NCBI RefSeq assembly: GCF_033343995.1
Contig: NZ_CP137573.1
Span: 4,621,001-4,685,000 of the forward strand
Source: Streptomyces sp. HUAS YS2
Lineage (GTDB): Bacteria; Actinomycetota; Actinomycetes; Streptomycetales; Streptomycetaceae
Length of the DNA stretch: 64,000 bases
Reading direction: 5' to 3'
The notes below the pieces were generated by a model that was not told the DNA's origin, did not search any database, and worked only from the letters and a program-made list of their open reading frames with translations. Shown in pieces: positions 7,740 to 17,030 of this stretch; position 1 is the first letter of the stretch, and the number at the start of each line of letters is the position of its first letter. Made by a program: the position numbers and the translations under genes.

Positions 7740-9866
7740 TCAGCGGATGCTCGTGAAGGACTTCCAGCCGCTGCCGATCTTCACCCCGGAGCCGATGCCG
7801 CCCGTACCGTTGCCCGCGTAGCGGTAAAGGTCGCCGGCGGTGGTGCGACCGAGGATGTCGTCCTTGCCGTCGCCGGTGAGGTCGCCGATGCCGACGAAGT
7901 CGACCATCCCGCCCCAGCCCGAACCGATCTTCGTGCCCGAGCCGATCGTGGACCTTCCGGTGCCGTAGTAGCGGTACAGGTCGCCGGTCGCCGTGCGGGC
8001 CACCAGGTCGGCGTGCTTGTCGCCGTTGAGGTCGCCGGCGCCGACGATGGTCAGGGACTTCCAGCTGGTGCCGATCTTGCCGGTGCGCAGGAAGCCGCCG
8101 GACTTCGTTCCCGCGTACAGGTACAGGTCGCCGGTGGAGATCTGGCGGGCCACCAGGTCCGGCAGGCCGTCGGCGGTGAAGTCGCCGGAGTAGGTGAGTC
8201 CGTCGAAGGCGCTCCAGCCGGTGCCGATCTTCGTGGACGGGGTCTGGGAGGTGACCGGCTGACCGCGGTCGGGCGTGTAGCGGTACATCGCGCCGCCGTA
8301 GTCGGTGACGATCGTGTCGTTCACCCCGTCGCCGTTCAGGTCGCCGAACGGGACCAGCGTGGAGGTCGTGCCCCAGAAGCCCGCCTCCACCTTCGCCGAG
8401 ACCGTCCCGACCGCGTTGCCCCGGTACACCGCGAGCGTGCCGTCGGTGCGGCGCGCGTACAGATCCGGGAAGCCGTCGTTGCCGACGTGGTCCCGGCGCT
8501 TCGCCGGCTGCTTCGCGGCGCCGGTGGCCGCCGACCACACCTGGTTGATCTCGTGGTGGTCGCTGGTCGTCCCGAGCCGCTTGTCCCACGCGGCGACGGC
8601 CCGGCCGTCCGCGCCGGCGGCGACGGAACCCGGCCGTGTGTAGGGGGCGACCTGGCCCAGCGGCGTGGGCCGTCCCCAGGCGCCGTCCGAGCGCGTGACG
8701 GCCCAGAGCTCGTCCTCGAGCGTCGTCCACAGCACCGCGAGCGAGCCGTCACGGCCGGCGGCCGGGGCCCAGATCCTGGACACGGAGGTGCTCTCGGTCA
8801 GCGACCGGGGCTGCGACCACGTGCCGTCCACGGCACGGGTGGCCGTCCGCAGCTTCCGGTAGCCGGACCATACGGCCGTCACCCGGCCGTCGGCCTCCAG
8901 CTGGGGCACTGCGGTGCCCGTGCGGTCCTGGTCGGCCGGGAGGTACTCCCTCGGGCCCCACGTCGTGCTGCCGGCCGGGCGGAGGAGGAAGGCACGGTCT
9001 CCGTCCTGGGTCCAGCTGAGCAGCGTGGCGCCGTTCGCGGCCGTCCGGAGGTCGAGTTCGCCCACGTATCCGGTTCCGACGGCGCCGACCTTGGGGGCGC
9101 TCCACTGGTCCGAACCCGCCGCGCGGGTCGAGACGTTCAGCGAGTCCGTGCCCACGACGCCTGGCTGCCAGGCGACCGTCACCATGCCGTCGGCGTCGGC
9201 CGTCGCCTTGAACGCGTAGGCGTAACCGGCGCCGATCATGACTGCCTCGGACCACGTGCCGTCGGGCGACGCCAGGTCGGCGGCGTACAGCCCCTGGTCC
9301 GCGTCGTTCTCTCCCGGGGTCGGGTCGCCCAGCCATACGGCGGTGAGGCGGCCACCGGGGCCGCTCACCAGCGTGAGCTCGTAGGCGGACGGTGCCGACG
9401 TGATCCGTGCCGGCGCCGTCCACGCAGTGGCCCCCGGGCGGAGCGTCGAGGTCTGGTGCGCGGCGAGGTTCTCGGTGTCGTAGCGGTCCCAGGCGAGTGT
9501 GGCGGAACCGTCGTCACCGGAGACCAGGTGCACGCCCTGCACCCTGCTCTGGCCGGCGGCGATGCGAACCGGCGCGCTCCATGCCGTGGCGCCCGCCGCG
9601 CGGGTGGCGCCCCAGAGCTCCTGCCCGTCGCCGTACGTGCCGCTGGTCCACACGGTGACGGCCGTGCCGTCCGTGGTGACCACCACGCCGGCGCTCGTGT
9701 TCCGCTCCCCGGTCAGGGCCGCCGGCGCGCCCCACGTCCGGTCGGTCGCCGCGGCCGGGGCCGCTGTCACGAGGGTCGTCGCCAGGCCCGCGCCGACGAC
9801 CCCCAGGGTCAGCGTGAGCGTGGGCAGCAGTGCCGCGCCGACGATCGTCTTCTTGGTCCTGCGCAT
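7740..9866 (-). CDS. secreted FG-GAP/VCBS repeat protein
   Basis: Exported 708-residue protein. The N-terminus (MRRTKKTIVG, a hydrophobic core, then A-P-A-A-A) is a Sec signal peptide. Residues about 45-470 are a repeated WSAP / A-W-D beta-propeller-like region resembling sialidase-type repeats. The C-terminal 230 residues hold at least four FG-GAP/VCBS units of the form DLNGDGxxD with calcium-binding aspartates. No enzyme motif is seen, so an extracellular binding or structural role is likely. AGGGGGA before the ATG at 9866 fixes the start. Confidence 0.85.
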   Translation of the reverse strand: MRRTKKTIVGAALLPTLTLTLGVVGAGLATTLVTAAPAAATDRTWGAPAALTGERNTSAGVVVTTDGTAVTVWTSGTYGDGQELWGATRAAGATAWSAPVRIAAGQSRVQGVHLVSGDDGSATLAWDRYDTENLAAHQTSTLRPGATAWTAPARITSAPSAYELTLVSGPGGRLTAVWLGDPTPGENDADQGLYAADLASPDGTWSEAVMIGAGYAYAFKATADADGMVTVAWQPGVVGTDSLNVSTRAAGSDQWSAPKVGAVGTGYVGELDLRTAANGATLLSWTQDGDRAFLLRPAGSTTWGPREYLPADQDRTGTAVPQLEADGRVTAVWSGYRKLRTATRAVDGTWSQPRSLTESTSVSRIWAPAAGRDGSLAVLWTTLEDELWAVTRSDGAWGRPTPLGQVAPYTRPGSVAAGADGRAVAAWDKRLGTTSDHHEINQVWSAATGAAKQPAKRRDHVGNDGFPDLYARRTDGTLAVYRGNAVGTVSAKVEAGFWGTTSTLVPFGDLNGDGVNDTIVTDYGGAMYRYTPDRGQPVTSQTPSTKIGTGWSAFDGLTYSGDFTADGLPDLVARQISTGDLYLYAGTKSGGFLRTGKIGTSWKSLTIVGAGDLNGDKHADLVARTATGDLYRYYGTGRSTIGSGTKIGSGWGGMVDFVGIGDLTGDGKDDILGRTTAGDLYRYAGNGTGGIGSGVKIGSGWKSFTSIR

Positions 9867-10047
9867 TGAGAGATCCCCCTGCTGAAGGCATGCGGGCAGG
9901 GCCGGGAGGCGGGCGCGCCTACGCCGCGCACCCGCCGGTGACATCCGCAACCGGTTCCCCGCTCCGGCGTTCCCCCCGCCCCGGCGAATGATCACCGAGC
10001 CTAACAAGGGCGCCTCGACCGCACATGCGAATTGCCGGGATGCCTGC

Positions 10048-11526
10048 TCAATCCCGTTCCAGGAACAACGGATTGGTGAAAGCCGCCATCGCCCCCGGCA
10101 GCGGCGGCCAGGTCGCCGGGTGGCGGACCTCCGCGCGGACGTAGGTCGCGTAGGCGCTCGTCGTCACCCACTCCACCGTGCCGGGGCCCTCCGCCGGCAG
10201 CGTCGCCGTGTGCAGGACGCCCTGGTCGGTGACGAGGCGGGCGGTGCGGCCCGGGGCGCCGGTGACCGCGAGGCGGACCGTCACCGGGGTGTCGGGGGCG
10301 GTGCGCAGGCGCTCGCCGAGGCCCGCCGTGCGGCCCCGGGCGTCCGTGACCGTGAGCTCCAGGGAGACCGCCGAGGACTCGGCGACGTACGAGCGGCCCG
10401 CGCGCAGGCCCGCCAGGATCGCCTCGCGGGTCAGGTCGTCGGCGAGGACCACGGTCTGCGGCGTGCCCACCGCGTCCGGGTCCCGGTGCGCGTCGCTGTT
10501 GCCCGTCGCCGGGGTCCAGCGGCCCTGCGCGAGGGCCGCGTCCCAGGCCTGGAGCGACACCTCGTCGTCCGGGGTCCAGGGGCCGTTCCACACCTCGACC
10601 GCGTCCGCGTCGCCGAGGCCGAACTTCCAGTTGCAGCCGATGCAGGTGGCGTGCGGATGGGCCGGGACGACCAGCCCGCCGGCCCGGCGGATCTCCCGGG
10701 CGAAGCGGCCGAAGCGGTTCTCGCGGGCCCGGTAGCGCCAGTCGACGAAGGTCCCCGGGTCGGTGCCGAGCGCCAGGACGTGGCCGTTGCGGGTCGTCAC
10801 CTCCTCGCCCAGCAGGATCAGCAGGTCCTCCCCGGCGAGGTCGGCCCACGCGCCGTGCCCGGCGTGCGTGTTGTGCTCGGTGGTGGTGACGAAGTCGAGG
10901 CCCGCGGCGCGCGCGAGGGCGGCGACCTCGGCGGGCGTGCGGCGACCGTCGGAGTACACGGTGTGCAGATGGCAGTCGCCCCGGTACCAGGCCCGGCCCC
11001 GCCCCTTCGCCCGCTCCGGCGGGTACGCGGGCCTCGGCGCGGGCGCGGCCGCGCCGAACCGGAGCGTGATCGTCACGGTGTACGCGAGCCCCTGCGGCGC
11101 GACCGTGTACGGGCCGAGCGCGACGTACCAGGTCCCGGCGCGCACCGGCCCGGCGACGTACCCCGGAGTGGCGTCGTCAGCGCGCACGAAGAACTCCTTG
11201 CGCGCGCCTCCGGACCAGCCCCGGAAACCCTTCCCGCCGAGCTCGGTGCCGCGTTCGTCGAAGAGGCCGATGTCGAGGGCGTTGCCCTGCGTGCCGGCGG
11301 GCACGGCGGGCCGCTCGTACGTGTACGAGACGTGGATCTCCCGCACCCCCTCCGGCACCTCGAAGGGCAGGTACACGAAGTCGGGGGAGCCGGGCGGCAG
11401 CGTGCCCCGGACGGTCTCCGTCCGGTCGCCGTCGGGGGTGTCCGCGTGCGCGAAGCTCACGGTCCCCAAGGTAAGGGCGGAGGCGACGCCCGTCGCCAGG
11501 AGCGCTCGTCTGCTCGGTTCGCTCAT
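10048..11526 (-). CDS. CehA/McbA family metallohydrolase (PHP domain), Tat-exported
   Basis: 492-residue secreted protein. The N-terminus has a twin-arginine-like S-R-R-A-L-L-A-T-G plus hydrophobic stretch ending A-H-A, so Tat export is likely. After a beta-sandwich region comes a PHP hydrolase domain: GDCHLHTVYSDG, TTEHNTH and a later HVLALG metal ligand, then V-V-P-A-H-P-H, then a C-terminal domain. PHP proteins of the CehA/McbA group act as phosphoesterases or carbamate/ester hydrolases; the substrate here is unknown. The start at 11526 gives the Tat peptide at residue 1. It is divergent from the LLM gene at 11627. Confidence 0.87.
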   Translation of the reverse strand: MSEPSRRALLATGVASALTLGTVSFAHADTPDGDRTETVRGTLPPGSPDFVYLPFEVPEGVREIHVSYTYERPAVPAGTQGNALDIGLFDERGTELGGKGFRGWSGGARKEFFVRADDATPGYVAGPVRAGTWYVALGPYTVAPQGLAYTVTITLRFGAAAPAPRPAYPPERAKGRGRAWYRGDCHLHTVYSDGRRTPAEVAALARAAGLDFVTTTEHNTHAGHGAWADLAGEDLLILLGEEVTTRNGHVLALGTDPGTFVDWRYRARENRFGRFAREIRRAGGLVVPAHPHATCIGCNWKFGLGDADAVEVWNGPWTPDDEVSLQAWDAALAQGRWTPATGNSDAHRDPDAVGTPQTVVLADDLTREAILAGLRAGRSYVAESSAVSLELTVTDARGRTAGLGERLRTAPDTPVTVRLAVTGAPGRTARLVTDQGVLHTATLPAEGPGTVEWVTTSAYATYVRAEVRHPATWPPLPGAMAAFTNPLFLERD

Positions 11527-11626
11527 GTCCGGCACCCTGGTAGAAGGCCATGAACTCCCGGACAACGCAAGACGCCCTCGTGTCGCACCTCTCGGAAATC
11601 CACGCGCCAGCCCCTACGTTGCGCCT

Positions 11627-12460
11627 ATGCGGATCTCGACCACGATCTTCCTGACCGACGAGACCATCGGCCCGGTGCGGCTCGCCCGCGAGCTGGAGCA
11701 GCGCGGCTTCGCAGGGCTCTACCTGCCCGAGCACACCCACATCCCCATCGAGCGGACCACGCCCTACCCGGCGGCGGGCGACGAGCTGCCCCCGGAGTAC
11801 GGCCGCATCCTCGACCCGTTCGTCGCCCTCGGCCAGGCCGCGGCGGTCACCGAGCGCCTCGGCCTCGGCACCGGCGTGACGCTGATCGCCGAGCACGATC
11901 CGATCGTCCTCGCCAAGCAGATCGCCACCCTCGACCACCTCTCCGGCGGGCGCTTCACCCTCGGCGTCGGCTTCGGCTGGAACAAGGAGGAGGCCGCCGA
12001 CCACGGCGTCCGGTGGGCGACCCGGCGCGAACTCGGCCGCGACCGGATGCACCTGATGCGCGCCCTGTGGGCCGCCGAACCGACCGCGTACGAGGGCGAG
12101 TTCGCCTCCGTCGGGGCCTCGTTCGCGTACCCCAAACCGGTCGGTGGCGCCCCGCGCACCCTCCTCGGCGGCGCCGCGGGCCCCAAGCTGTTCGCGCAGA
12201 TCGCCGAGTACGCGGACGGCTGGATGCCGATCGGCGGCCGCGGCCTGACGGCCACGATGCCGGTCCTCAGGGAGACCTGGGAGAAGGCCGGCCGCGACCC
12301 GGAGGCCCTCCAGGTCGTCCCGTACGCGGTCCTCCCCAACCCCGGCAAACTCGAGCACTACGAGGAACTGGGCTGCCCCGAGGTGGTCCTTCAGCTGCCG
12401 CCGGGGGGTGAGGCGGAGGTGCTGGGGGTGCTGGACGAGTTCGCCCGGTATGTCCAGTGA
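11627..12460 (+). CDS. LLM class F420-dependent oxidoreductase
   Basis: 277-residue luciferase-like protein of the F420-dependent TIGR03619 type: RISTTIFLTDET start, LYLPEHTHIP, GTGVTLIAEHDPI, TLDHLSGGRFTLGVGFGWNKEE and a late G-W-M-P-I-G. These enzymes use reduced coenzyme F420 for hydride transfer. The next gene, 52 bp downstream, makes the F420 chromophore, which supports that cofactor choice. The natural substrate is not known. Confidence 0.88.
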   Translation: MRISTTIFLTDETIGPVRLARELEQRGFAGLYLPEHTHIPIERTTPYPAAGDELPPEYGRILDPFVALGQAAAVTERLGLGTGVTLIAEHDPIVLAKQIATLDHLSGGRFTLGVGFGWNKEEAADHGVRWATRRELGRDRMHLMRALWAAEPTAYEGEFASVGASFAYPKPVGGAPRTLLGGAAGPKLFAQIAEYADGWMPIGGRGLTATMPVLRETWEKAGRDPEALQVVPYAVLPNPGKLEHYEELGCPEVVLQLPPGGEAEVLGVLDEFARYVQ

Positions 12461-12512
12461 CCGTGCTCTCGGTCCCACCCCGGCCGCCGGTGGTCGCTCG
12501 TATGCTCGGTTC

Positions 12513-15110
12513 ATGACGGATCAGCAGGCAGGACGGCCCACCGAGAACGCGATGCGGCGTGCGCTCAAGCGGGCCAGGGACGGCGTCGCGCTCGACGTCG
12601 CGGAGGCGGCCGTGCTGCTGCAGGCGCGCGGCGGCGACCTCGAGGACCTGACCGAGTCGGCCGGCCGGGTGCGGGACGCGGGGCTCGCGGCCGCCGGGCG
12701 GCCGGGCGTCATCACGTACTCGAAGAGCGTGTTCATCCCGCTGACCCGGCTCTGCCGGGACAAGTGCCACTACTGCACCTTCGTCACCGTCCCCGGCAAG
12801 CTGCGGCGCGCCGGGCACGGGATGTACATGTCGCCGGACGAGGTGCTCGACATCGCCCGCCGCGGTGCCGAACTCGGCTGCAAGGAAGCCCTGATCACCC
12901 TCGGCGACAAGCCCGAGGACCGCTGGCCCGAGGCCCGCGAGTGGCTCGACGCGCACGGCTACGACGACACCCTCGCGTACGTGCGGGCCATGGCGATCCG
13001 GATCCTGGAGGAGACCGGACTCCTGCCGCACCTCAACCCCGGCGTGATGTCCTGGACCGACTTCCAGCGACTCAAGCCCGTCGCCCCGTCCATGGGGATG
13101 ATGCTGGAGACGACCGCGACCCGGCTGTGGTCCGAGCCCGGCGGGCCGCACCACGGGTCCCCCGACAAGGAACCCGCCGTGCGGCTGCGGGTCCTGGAGG
13201 ACGCCGGGCGCTCCTCCGTTCCGTTCACCTCCGGGCTGCTGCTCGGCATCGGCGAGACGTACGAGGAGCGCGCCGAGTCGTTGTTCGCGCTGCGCCGCGT
13301 CTCCCGCGCGTACCACGGCATCCAGGAGCTGATCATCCAGAACTTCCGCGCCAAGCCGGACACGGCCATGCGCGGCATGCCGGACGCGGAGCTGGACGAC
13401 CTGGTCGCCACCGTCGCCGTCGCCCGGCACATCCTCGGCCCGTCCGCCTGCCTCCAGGCCCCGCCGAACCTCGTCGACGCCGAGTACGAGCGGCTGATCC
13501 GGGCCGGTATCGACGACTGGGGTGGGGTCTCCCCGCTCACCATCGACCACGTGAACCCGGAGCGGCCCTGGCCGCGGATCGAGGAACTGGCCGAGAAGTC
13601 CGCCGCGGCCGGCTTCGAGCTGCGCGAACGGCTCTGCGTGTACCCGGAGTTCGTCACCCGCGGCGAGCCCTGGCTCGACCCGCGGCTGCTGCCGCACGTG
13701 CGCGCCCTCGCCGACCCCGAGACGGGCCTCGCGAACCCGGACGCGGAGGTCCGCGGCCTGCCCTGGCAGGAGCCCGACGAGGCGTTCAGCGCCGCCGGAC
13801 GCACCGACCTGCACCGCACCATCGACACCGAGGGCCGCACGCACGACCGGCGTGACGACTTCGACGAGGTGTACGGCGACTGGGACGCGCTGCGCGAGGC
13901 CGCCGCACCCGGCATGATCCCGCAGCGCATCGACACCGACGTGCGCGAGGCCCTCGCGGTCGCCGCCGACGACCCCACCCGGCTCACCGACGACCAGGCC
14001 CTCGCCCTGCTGCACGCCGACGGCCCGGCCCTCGACGCGCTGACCCGGACAGCCGACGACGTGCGCCGCGCGGCGGTCGGCGACGACGTCACGTACATCG
14101 TGACGCGGAACATCAACTTCACCAACGTCTGCTACACCGGCTGCCGTTTCTGCGCCTTCGCGCAGCGCCGCACCGACGCCGACGCGTACACCCTGTCCCT
14201 GGACCAGGTCGCCGACCGGGCCCAGCAGGCGTGGGACGTCGGCGCGGTCGAGGTCTGCATGCAGGGCGGCATCCACCCGGACCTGCCCGGCACCGCCTAC
14301 TTCGACATCGCACGGGCCGTGAAGCAGCGCGTCCCCGGCATGCACGTGCACGCCTTCTCGCCGATGGAGGTCGTCAACGGGGCCTCGCGCACCGGCCTGT
14401 CGATCCGCGAGTGGCTGACCGCCGCCAAGGAGGCCGGGCTCGACTCGATCCCGGGCACGGCCGCGGAGATCCTCGACGACGAGGTGCGCTGGGTGCTGAC
14501 GAAGGGCAAGCTGCCGACGGCGACCTGGATCGAGGTGATCACCACAGCGCACGAGCTGGGTATCCGCTCCTCGTCCACGATGATGTACGGGCACGTCGAC
14601 CAGCCCCGGCACTGGCTCGGCCACTTCCGCACCCTGTCCCGCATCCAGCAGGCTGCGTTGGATTCAGGGCGGCAAGGTTTCACCGAGTTCGTGACGCTGC
14701 CGTTCATCCACACCAACGCGCCGGTCTACCTCGCGGGCATCGCCCGCCCCGGCCCGACGGTCCGCGACAACCGCGCGGTCATCGCGATGGCCCGGCTGCT
14801 GCTGCACCCGCACATCCCGAACATCCAGACCAGCTGGGTGAAGCTGGGCACGGAGGGCGCCGCCGAGATGCTCCGCTCGGGCGCGAACGACCTCGGCGGC
14901 ACGCTGATGGAGGAGACCATCTCCCGCATGGCGGGCTCCAGCTACGGCTCGTACCGCTCGGTCAAGGACCTCGTCGCGATCGCGGAGGCGGCGGGGCGGC
15001 CGGCGAAGCCGCGTACGACGCTGTACGGGGAGGTGCCGGAGGAGCGGGTACGGGCCGCGGAGGCATCCGACGGCCATCTGCCGGAGCTGCTGCCGGTCCT
15101 GGGCGACTAG
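12513..15110 (+). CDS. fbiC: bifunctional FO biosynthesis protein CofGH
   Basis: Radical-SAM FO synthase that joins 5-amino-6-ribitylamino-uracil and tyrosine into 7,8-didemethyl-8-hydroxy-5-deazariboflavin, the F420 chromophore. At 865 residues it is the fused actinobacterial form. Each half has its own 4Fe-4S motif: CRDKCHYC near residues 80-87 (CofG half) and CYTGCRFC near residues 540-547 (CofH half). Later motifs such as SVKDLVAIAEAAGRP match FbiC C-termini. The ATG at 12513 has no strong ribosome site but gives the expected N-terminus. It ends 4 bp before a convergent gene. Confidence 0.96.
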   Translation: MTDQQAGRPTENAMRRALKRARDGVALDVAEAAVLLQARGGDLEDLTESAGRVRDAGLAAAGRPGVITYSKSVFIPLTRLCRDKCHYCTFVTVPGKLRRAGHGMYMSPDEVLDIARRGAELGCKEALITLGDKPEDRWPEAREWLDAHGYDDTLAYVRAMAIRILEETGLLPHLNPGVMSWTDFQRLKPVAPSMGMMLETTATRLWSEPGGPHHGSPDKEPAVRLRVLEDAGRSSVPFTSGLLLGIGETYEERAESLFALRRVSRAYHGIQELIIQNFRAKPDTAMRGMPDAELDDLVATVAVARHILGPSACLQAPPNLVDAEYERLIRAGIDDWGGVSPLTIDHVNPERPWPRIEELAEKSAAAGFELRERLCVYPEFVTRGEPWLDPRLLPHVRALADPETGLANPDAEVRGLPWQEPDEAFSAAGRTDLHRTIDTEGRTHDRRDDFDEVYGDWDALREAAAPGMIPQRIDTDVREALAVAADDPTRLTDDQALALLHADGPALDALTRTADDVRRAAVGDDVTYIVTRNINFTNVCYTGCRFCAFAQRRTDADAYTLSLDQVADRAQQAWDVGAVEVCMQGGIHPDLPGTAYFDIARAVKQRVPGMHVHAFSPMEVVNGASRTGLSIREWLTAAKEAGLDSIPGTAAEILDDEVRWVLTKGKLPTATWIEVITTAHELGIRSSSTMMYGHVDQPRHWLGHFRTLSRIQQAALDSGRQGFTEFVTLPFIHTNAPVYLAGIARPGPTVRDNRAVIAMARLLLHPHIPNIQTSWVKLGTEGAAEMLRSGANDLGGTLMEETISRMAGSSYGSYRSVKDLVAIAEAAGRPAKPRTTLYGEVPEERVRAAEASDGHLPELLPVLGD

Positions 15111-15114
15111 GAGG

Positions 15115-15678
15115 CTAGAACCTGTCGCGCAGGGAGTAGCCGCCGTCGCCCACAGGGGCGTCGGCGGCCGGCGCCATGCACTTCGTGAGCAGCGGCTCGC
15201 CCTTCTCGGTGGCTCCGGAGAGCCCGATGCGGGCCTCGCCGCCCTGCTTCGCGTCCGCCGGGACGTAGAAGCTCACCCCCATGCGGGTGTGCGGCTCCAG
15301 CGTCGTGCGCCAGATGTGGCCGGGGCTGGTGCGGATCAGGCGGCCTGTCACGGTGGCGGTGGGGCCGCCGGTGGTGAGGCAGTCGACCGCGAACTCGCCC
15401 CAGTGGACGGTCCCGTCGATCTCGTGCGAGATCCGGAAGGTGCCCCAGGAACGGGTGGGAAGGCTCGCGGGCCCGAACTCGGCGTGCGCGTTCACGCTGA
15501 CCCGCACTTCCTCGTCGGCCACCGCGTAGCCCATGCGCGCGTCGCCCTTCAGGGACGAGTGGGTCGTCCGGGGCGCCGGCGGCGGGTCGGCGGGGGCGGG
15601 CGCCGCGACGGCGACGGGGGCGGCGACGGCGGCGACCAGGGCGAGCACGGCGGCGGCGCGCAGGGTGTTCTTCAGCAC
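15115..15678 (-). CDS. secreted hypothetical protein
   Basis: 187 residues with a clear Sec signal (MLKNTLRAAAVLALVAAVAAP, cleavage near A-A-P). The mature part has two cysteines (in D-C-L-T and K-C-M-A-P) that could form a disulfide, and a beta-rich pattern. The GTG start is supported by AGGAG six bases upstream. No family recognised. It is divergent from the ADP-ribosylglycohydrolase-like gene across a 217-bp gap. Confidence 0.75.
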   Translation of the reverse strand: MLKNTLRAAAVLALVAAVAAPVAVAAPAPADPPPAPRTTHSSLKGDARMGYAVADEEVRVSVNAHAEFGPASLPTRSWGTFRISHEIDGTVHWGEFAVDCLTTGGPTATVTGRLIRTSPGHIWRTTLEPHTRMGVSFYVPADAKQGGEARIGLSGATEKGEPLLTKCMAPAADAPVGDGGYSLRDRF

Positions 15679-15895
15679 GGTGGGCTCCTGACGGGGAGAG
15701 GGCGGGGCTGCTCCCCGAGCGTCGCCGACCCGCAGGGGTCCGCACGTCCGCCTCGGGTCCGGACCCGGTCCGCCGCGTGGCGGAGGCGCTTCCTGGCCAG
15801 GCTGACCGGAAGGGGCCCTGAACCGACCGTTCCTGATCGGTTACAGTGCTGCGCCAGACCGCCGCCGAGTCGCCACGGGAACCACGGGGGGACGT

Positions 15896-17017
15896 GTGAC
15901 CACAGCAGCAGCCGCCGCCGTCTGGGGCCGGGCCGAACAGCAGGACTTCCGTTCGCGGGTGAGAGGCTGCCTGCTCGGCGGCGCGGTCGGGGACGCGTTC
16001 GGGGCGGGTGTCGCCGGGCTCACGCTCGAGGAGATACGCGAGGCCCACGGGCCGCAGGGCCTGACCGAGCCCGCCCCCGCGCACGGCAGGCGCGGCGCGG
16101 TCACCGCCGCCACGCAGATGACCCTGTTCACCGTCGACGGCCTGGTCCGCGCGCAGGTCCGCCGGGACATCGGCGCCTGGCACCCGCCGACCGACGTGCA
16201 CCGCGCCCACCTGCGCTGGGCCGCCACCCAGCGCGACTGGGGCCCCGACGAGCGCCGCAAGGACAACGGCTGGCTGGCCCGGCAGGAGTGGCTCTACGCC
16301 CGCCGCGACCCCGCCCGCGCCTGCCTGACCGGCCTCGGCGACGAACACGTCGGCACCCTCGACAAGCCCAAGAACCCCGAGGCCCGGGACGCCGGCGCGG
16401 CGGTCCGCTCGGCGCCCTTCGGGCTGCTCGTCGGCTGGGAGCCCGACCTGGTCTGCCAGCTCGCCGTCGAGTGCGCCACCCAGACCCACGGCCACCCCGC
16501 CGCGTACCTGTCCGCCGGGGCGTTCGCGCTGATCGTGCACGGCCTGGCGCGCGGCGAGACCGTGGACGGCGCGGTCCAGCGGGCGCTGGCCCAGCTGGCC
16601 CGGCGCCCCGGCCACCAGCCGGTCACCGACGCGCTCCAGCAGGCCCTCGGGGCCGTGCGCCAGGGGATACCCGGCCCGGGCAGGGTCGACGCGCTCGGCG
16701 CGGCCGAGGACCGCGCCGAGAACGCCCTCGCGGTCGCCGTGTACTGCACCCTCGTCGGCGAGGACCTGCGCCACGGCCTGCGCCTGTCCGTCAACCACGA
16801 CGGCCCGTCGGCCGCGACCGGCGCCCTGACCGGCGCGCTGCTCGGCGCCCTGCACGGCGAGACGGCCCTCCCGCCGGCCTGGCTGGCCGAGCTGGAGGGC
16901 CGTTCGACGGTCCTGGAACTGGCGGACGACTTCGCGATGGAGATGACCCAGGGCGCCGCCCTGCACGGCCCCACCGACTCCTCCCCGGGCTGGCTGGCCC
17001 GCTACCCGAGGGACTGA
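15896..17017 (+). CDS. ADP-ribosylglycohydrolase family protein, probably degenerate
   Basis: 373 residues with the all-helical ADP-ribosylglycohydrolase (DraG/ARH) fold: the first helix motif GCLLGGAVGDAFG is intact. The usual TDDTQ metal-binding motif reads TAATQ (near residues 75-79), and the C-terminal GDTDT-type motif reads H-D-G-P-S in SVNHDGPSAATGAL. Two magnesium-binding sites are therefore altered, so classical de-ADP-ribosylation is doubtful. It may bind ADP-ribose or have changed chemistry. The start is GTG; an overlapping GTG two bases earlier is out of frame. Confidence 0.85.
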   Translation: MTTAAAAAVWGRAEQQDFRSRVRGCLLGGAVGDAFGAGVAGLTLEEIREAHGPQGLTEPAPAHGRRGAVTAATQMTLFTVDGLVRAQVRRDIGAWHPPTDVHRAHLRWAATQRDWGPDERRKDNGWLARQEWLYARRDPARACLTGLGDEHVGTLDKPKNPEARDAGAAVRSAPFGLLVGWEPDLVCQLAVECATQTHGHPAAYLSAGAFALIVHGLARGETVDGAVQRALAQLARRPGHQPVTDALQQALGAVRQGIPGPGRVDALGAAEDRAENALAVAVYCTLVGEDLRHGLRLSVNHDGPSAATGALTGALLGALHGETALPPAWLAELEGRSTVLELADDFAMEMTQGAALHGPTDSSPGWLARYPRD

Positions 17018-17030
17018 CACGAGCGGAGCG

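Noticed and set aside
12267..14624. 785-codon minus-strand frame across fbiC
   Set aside because: Shadow of the FO synthase gene; no ribosome site and low-complexity composition.
11627..15110. natural-product biosynthetic cluster
   Set aside because: An F420-dependent oxidoreductase next to fbiC is better explained by cofactor biology; no polyketide, peptide or terpene synthase is present in the window.
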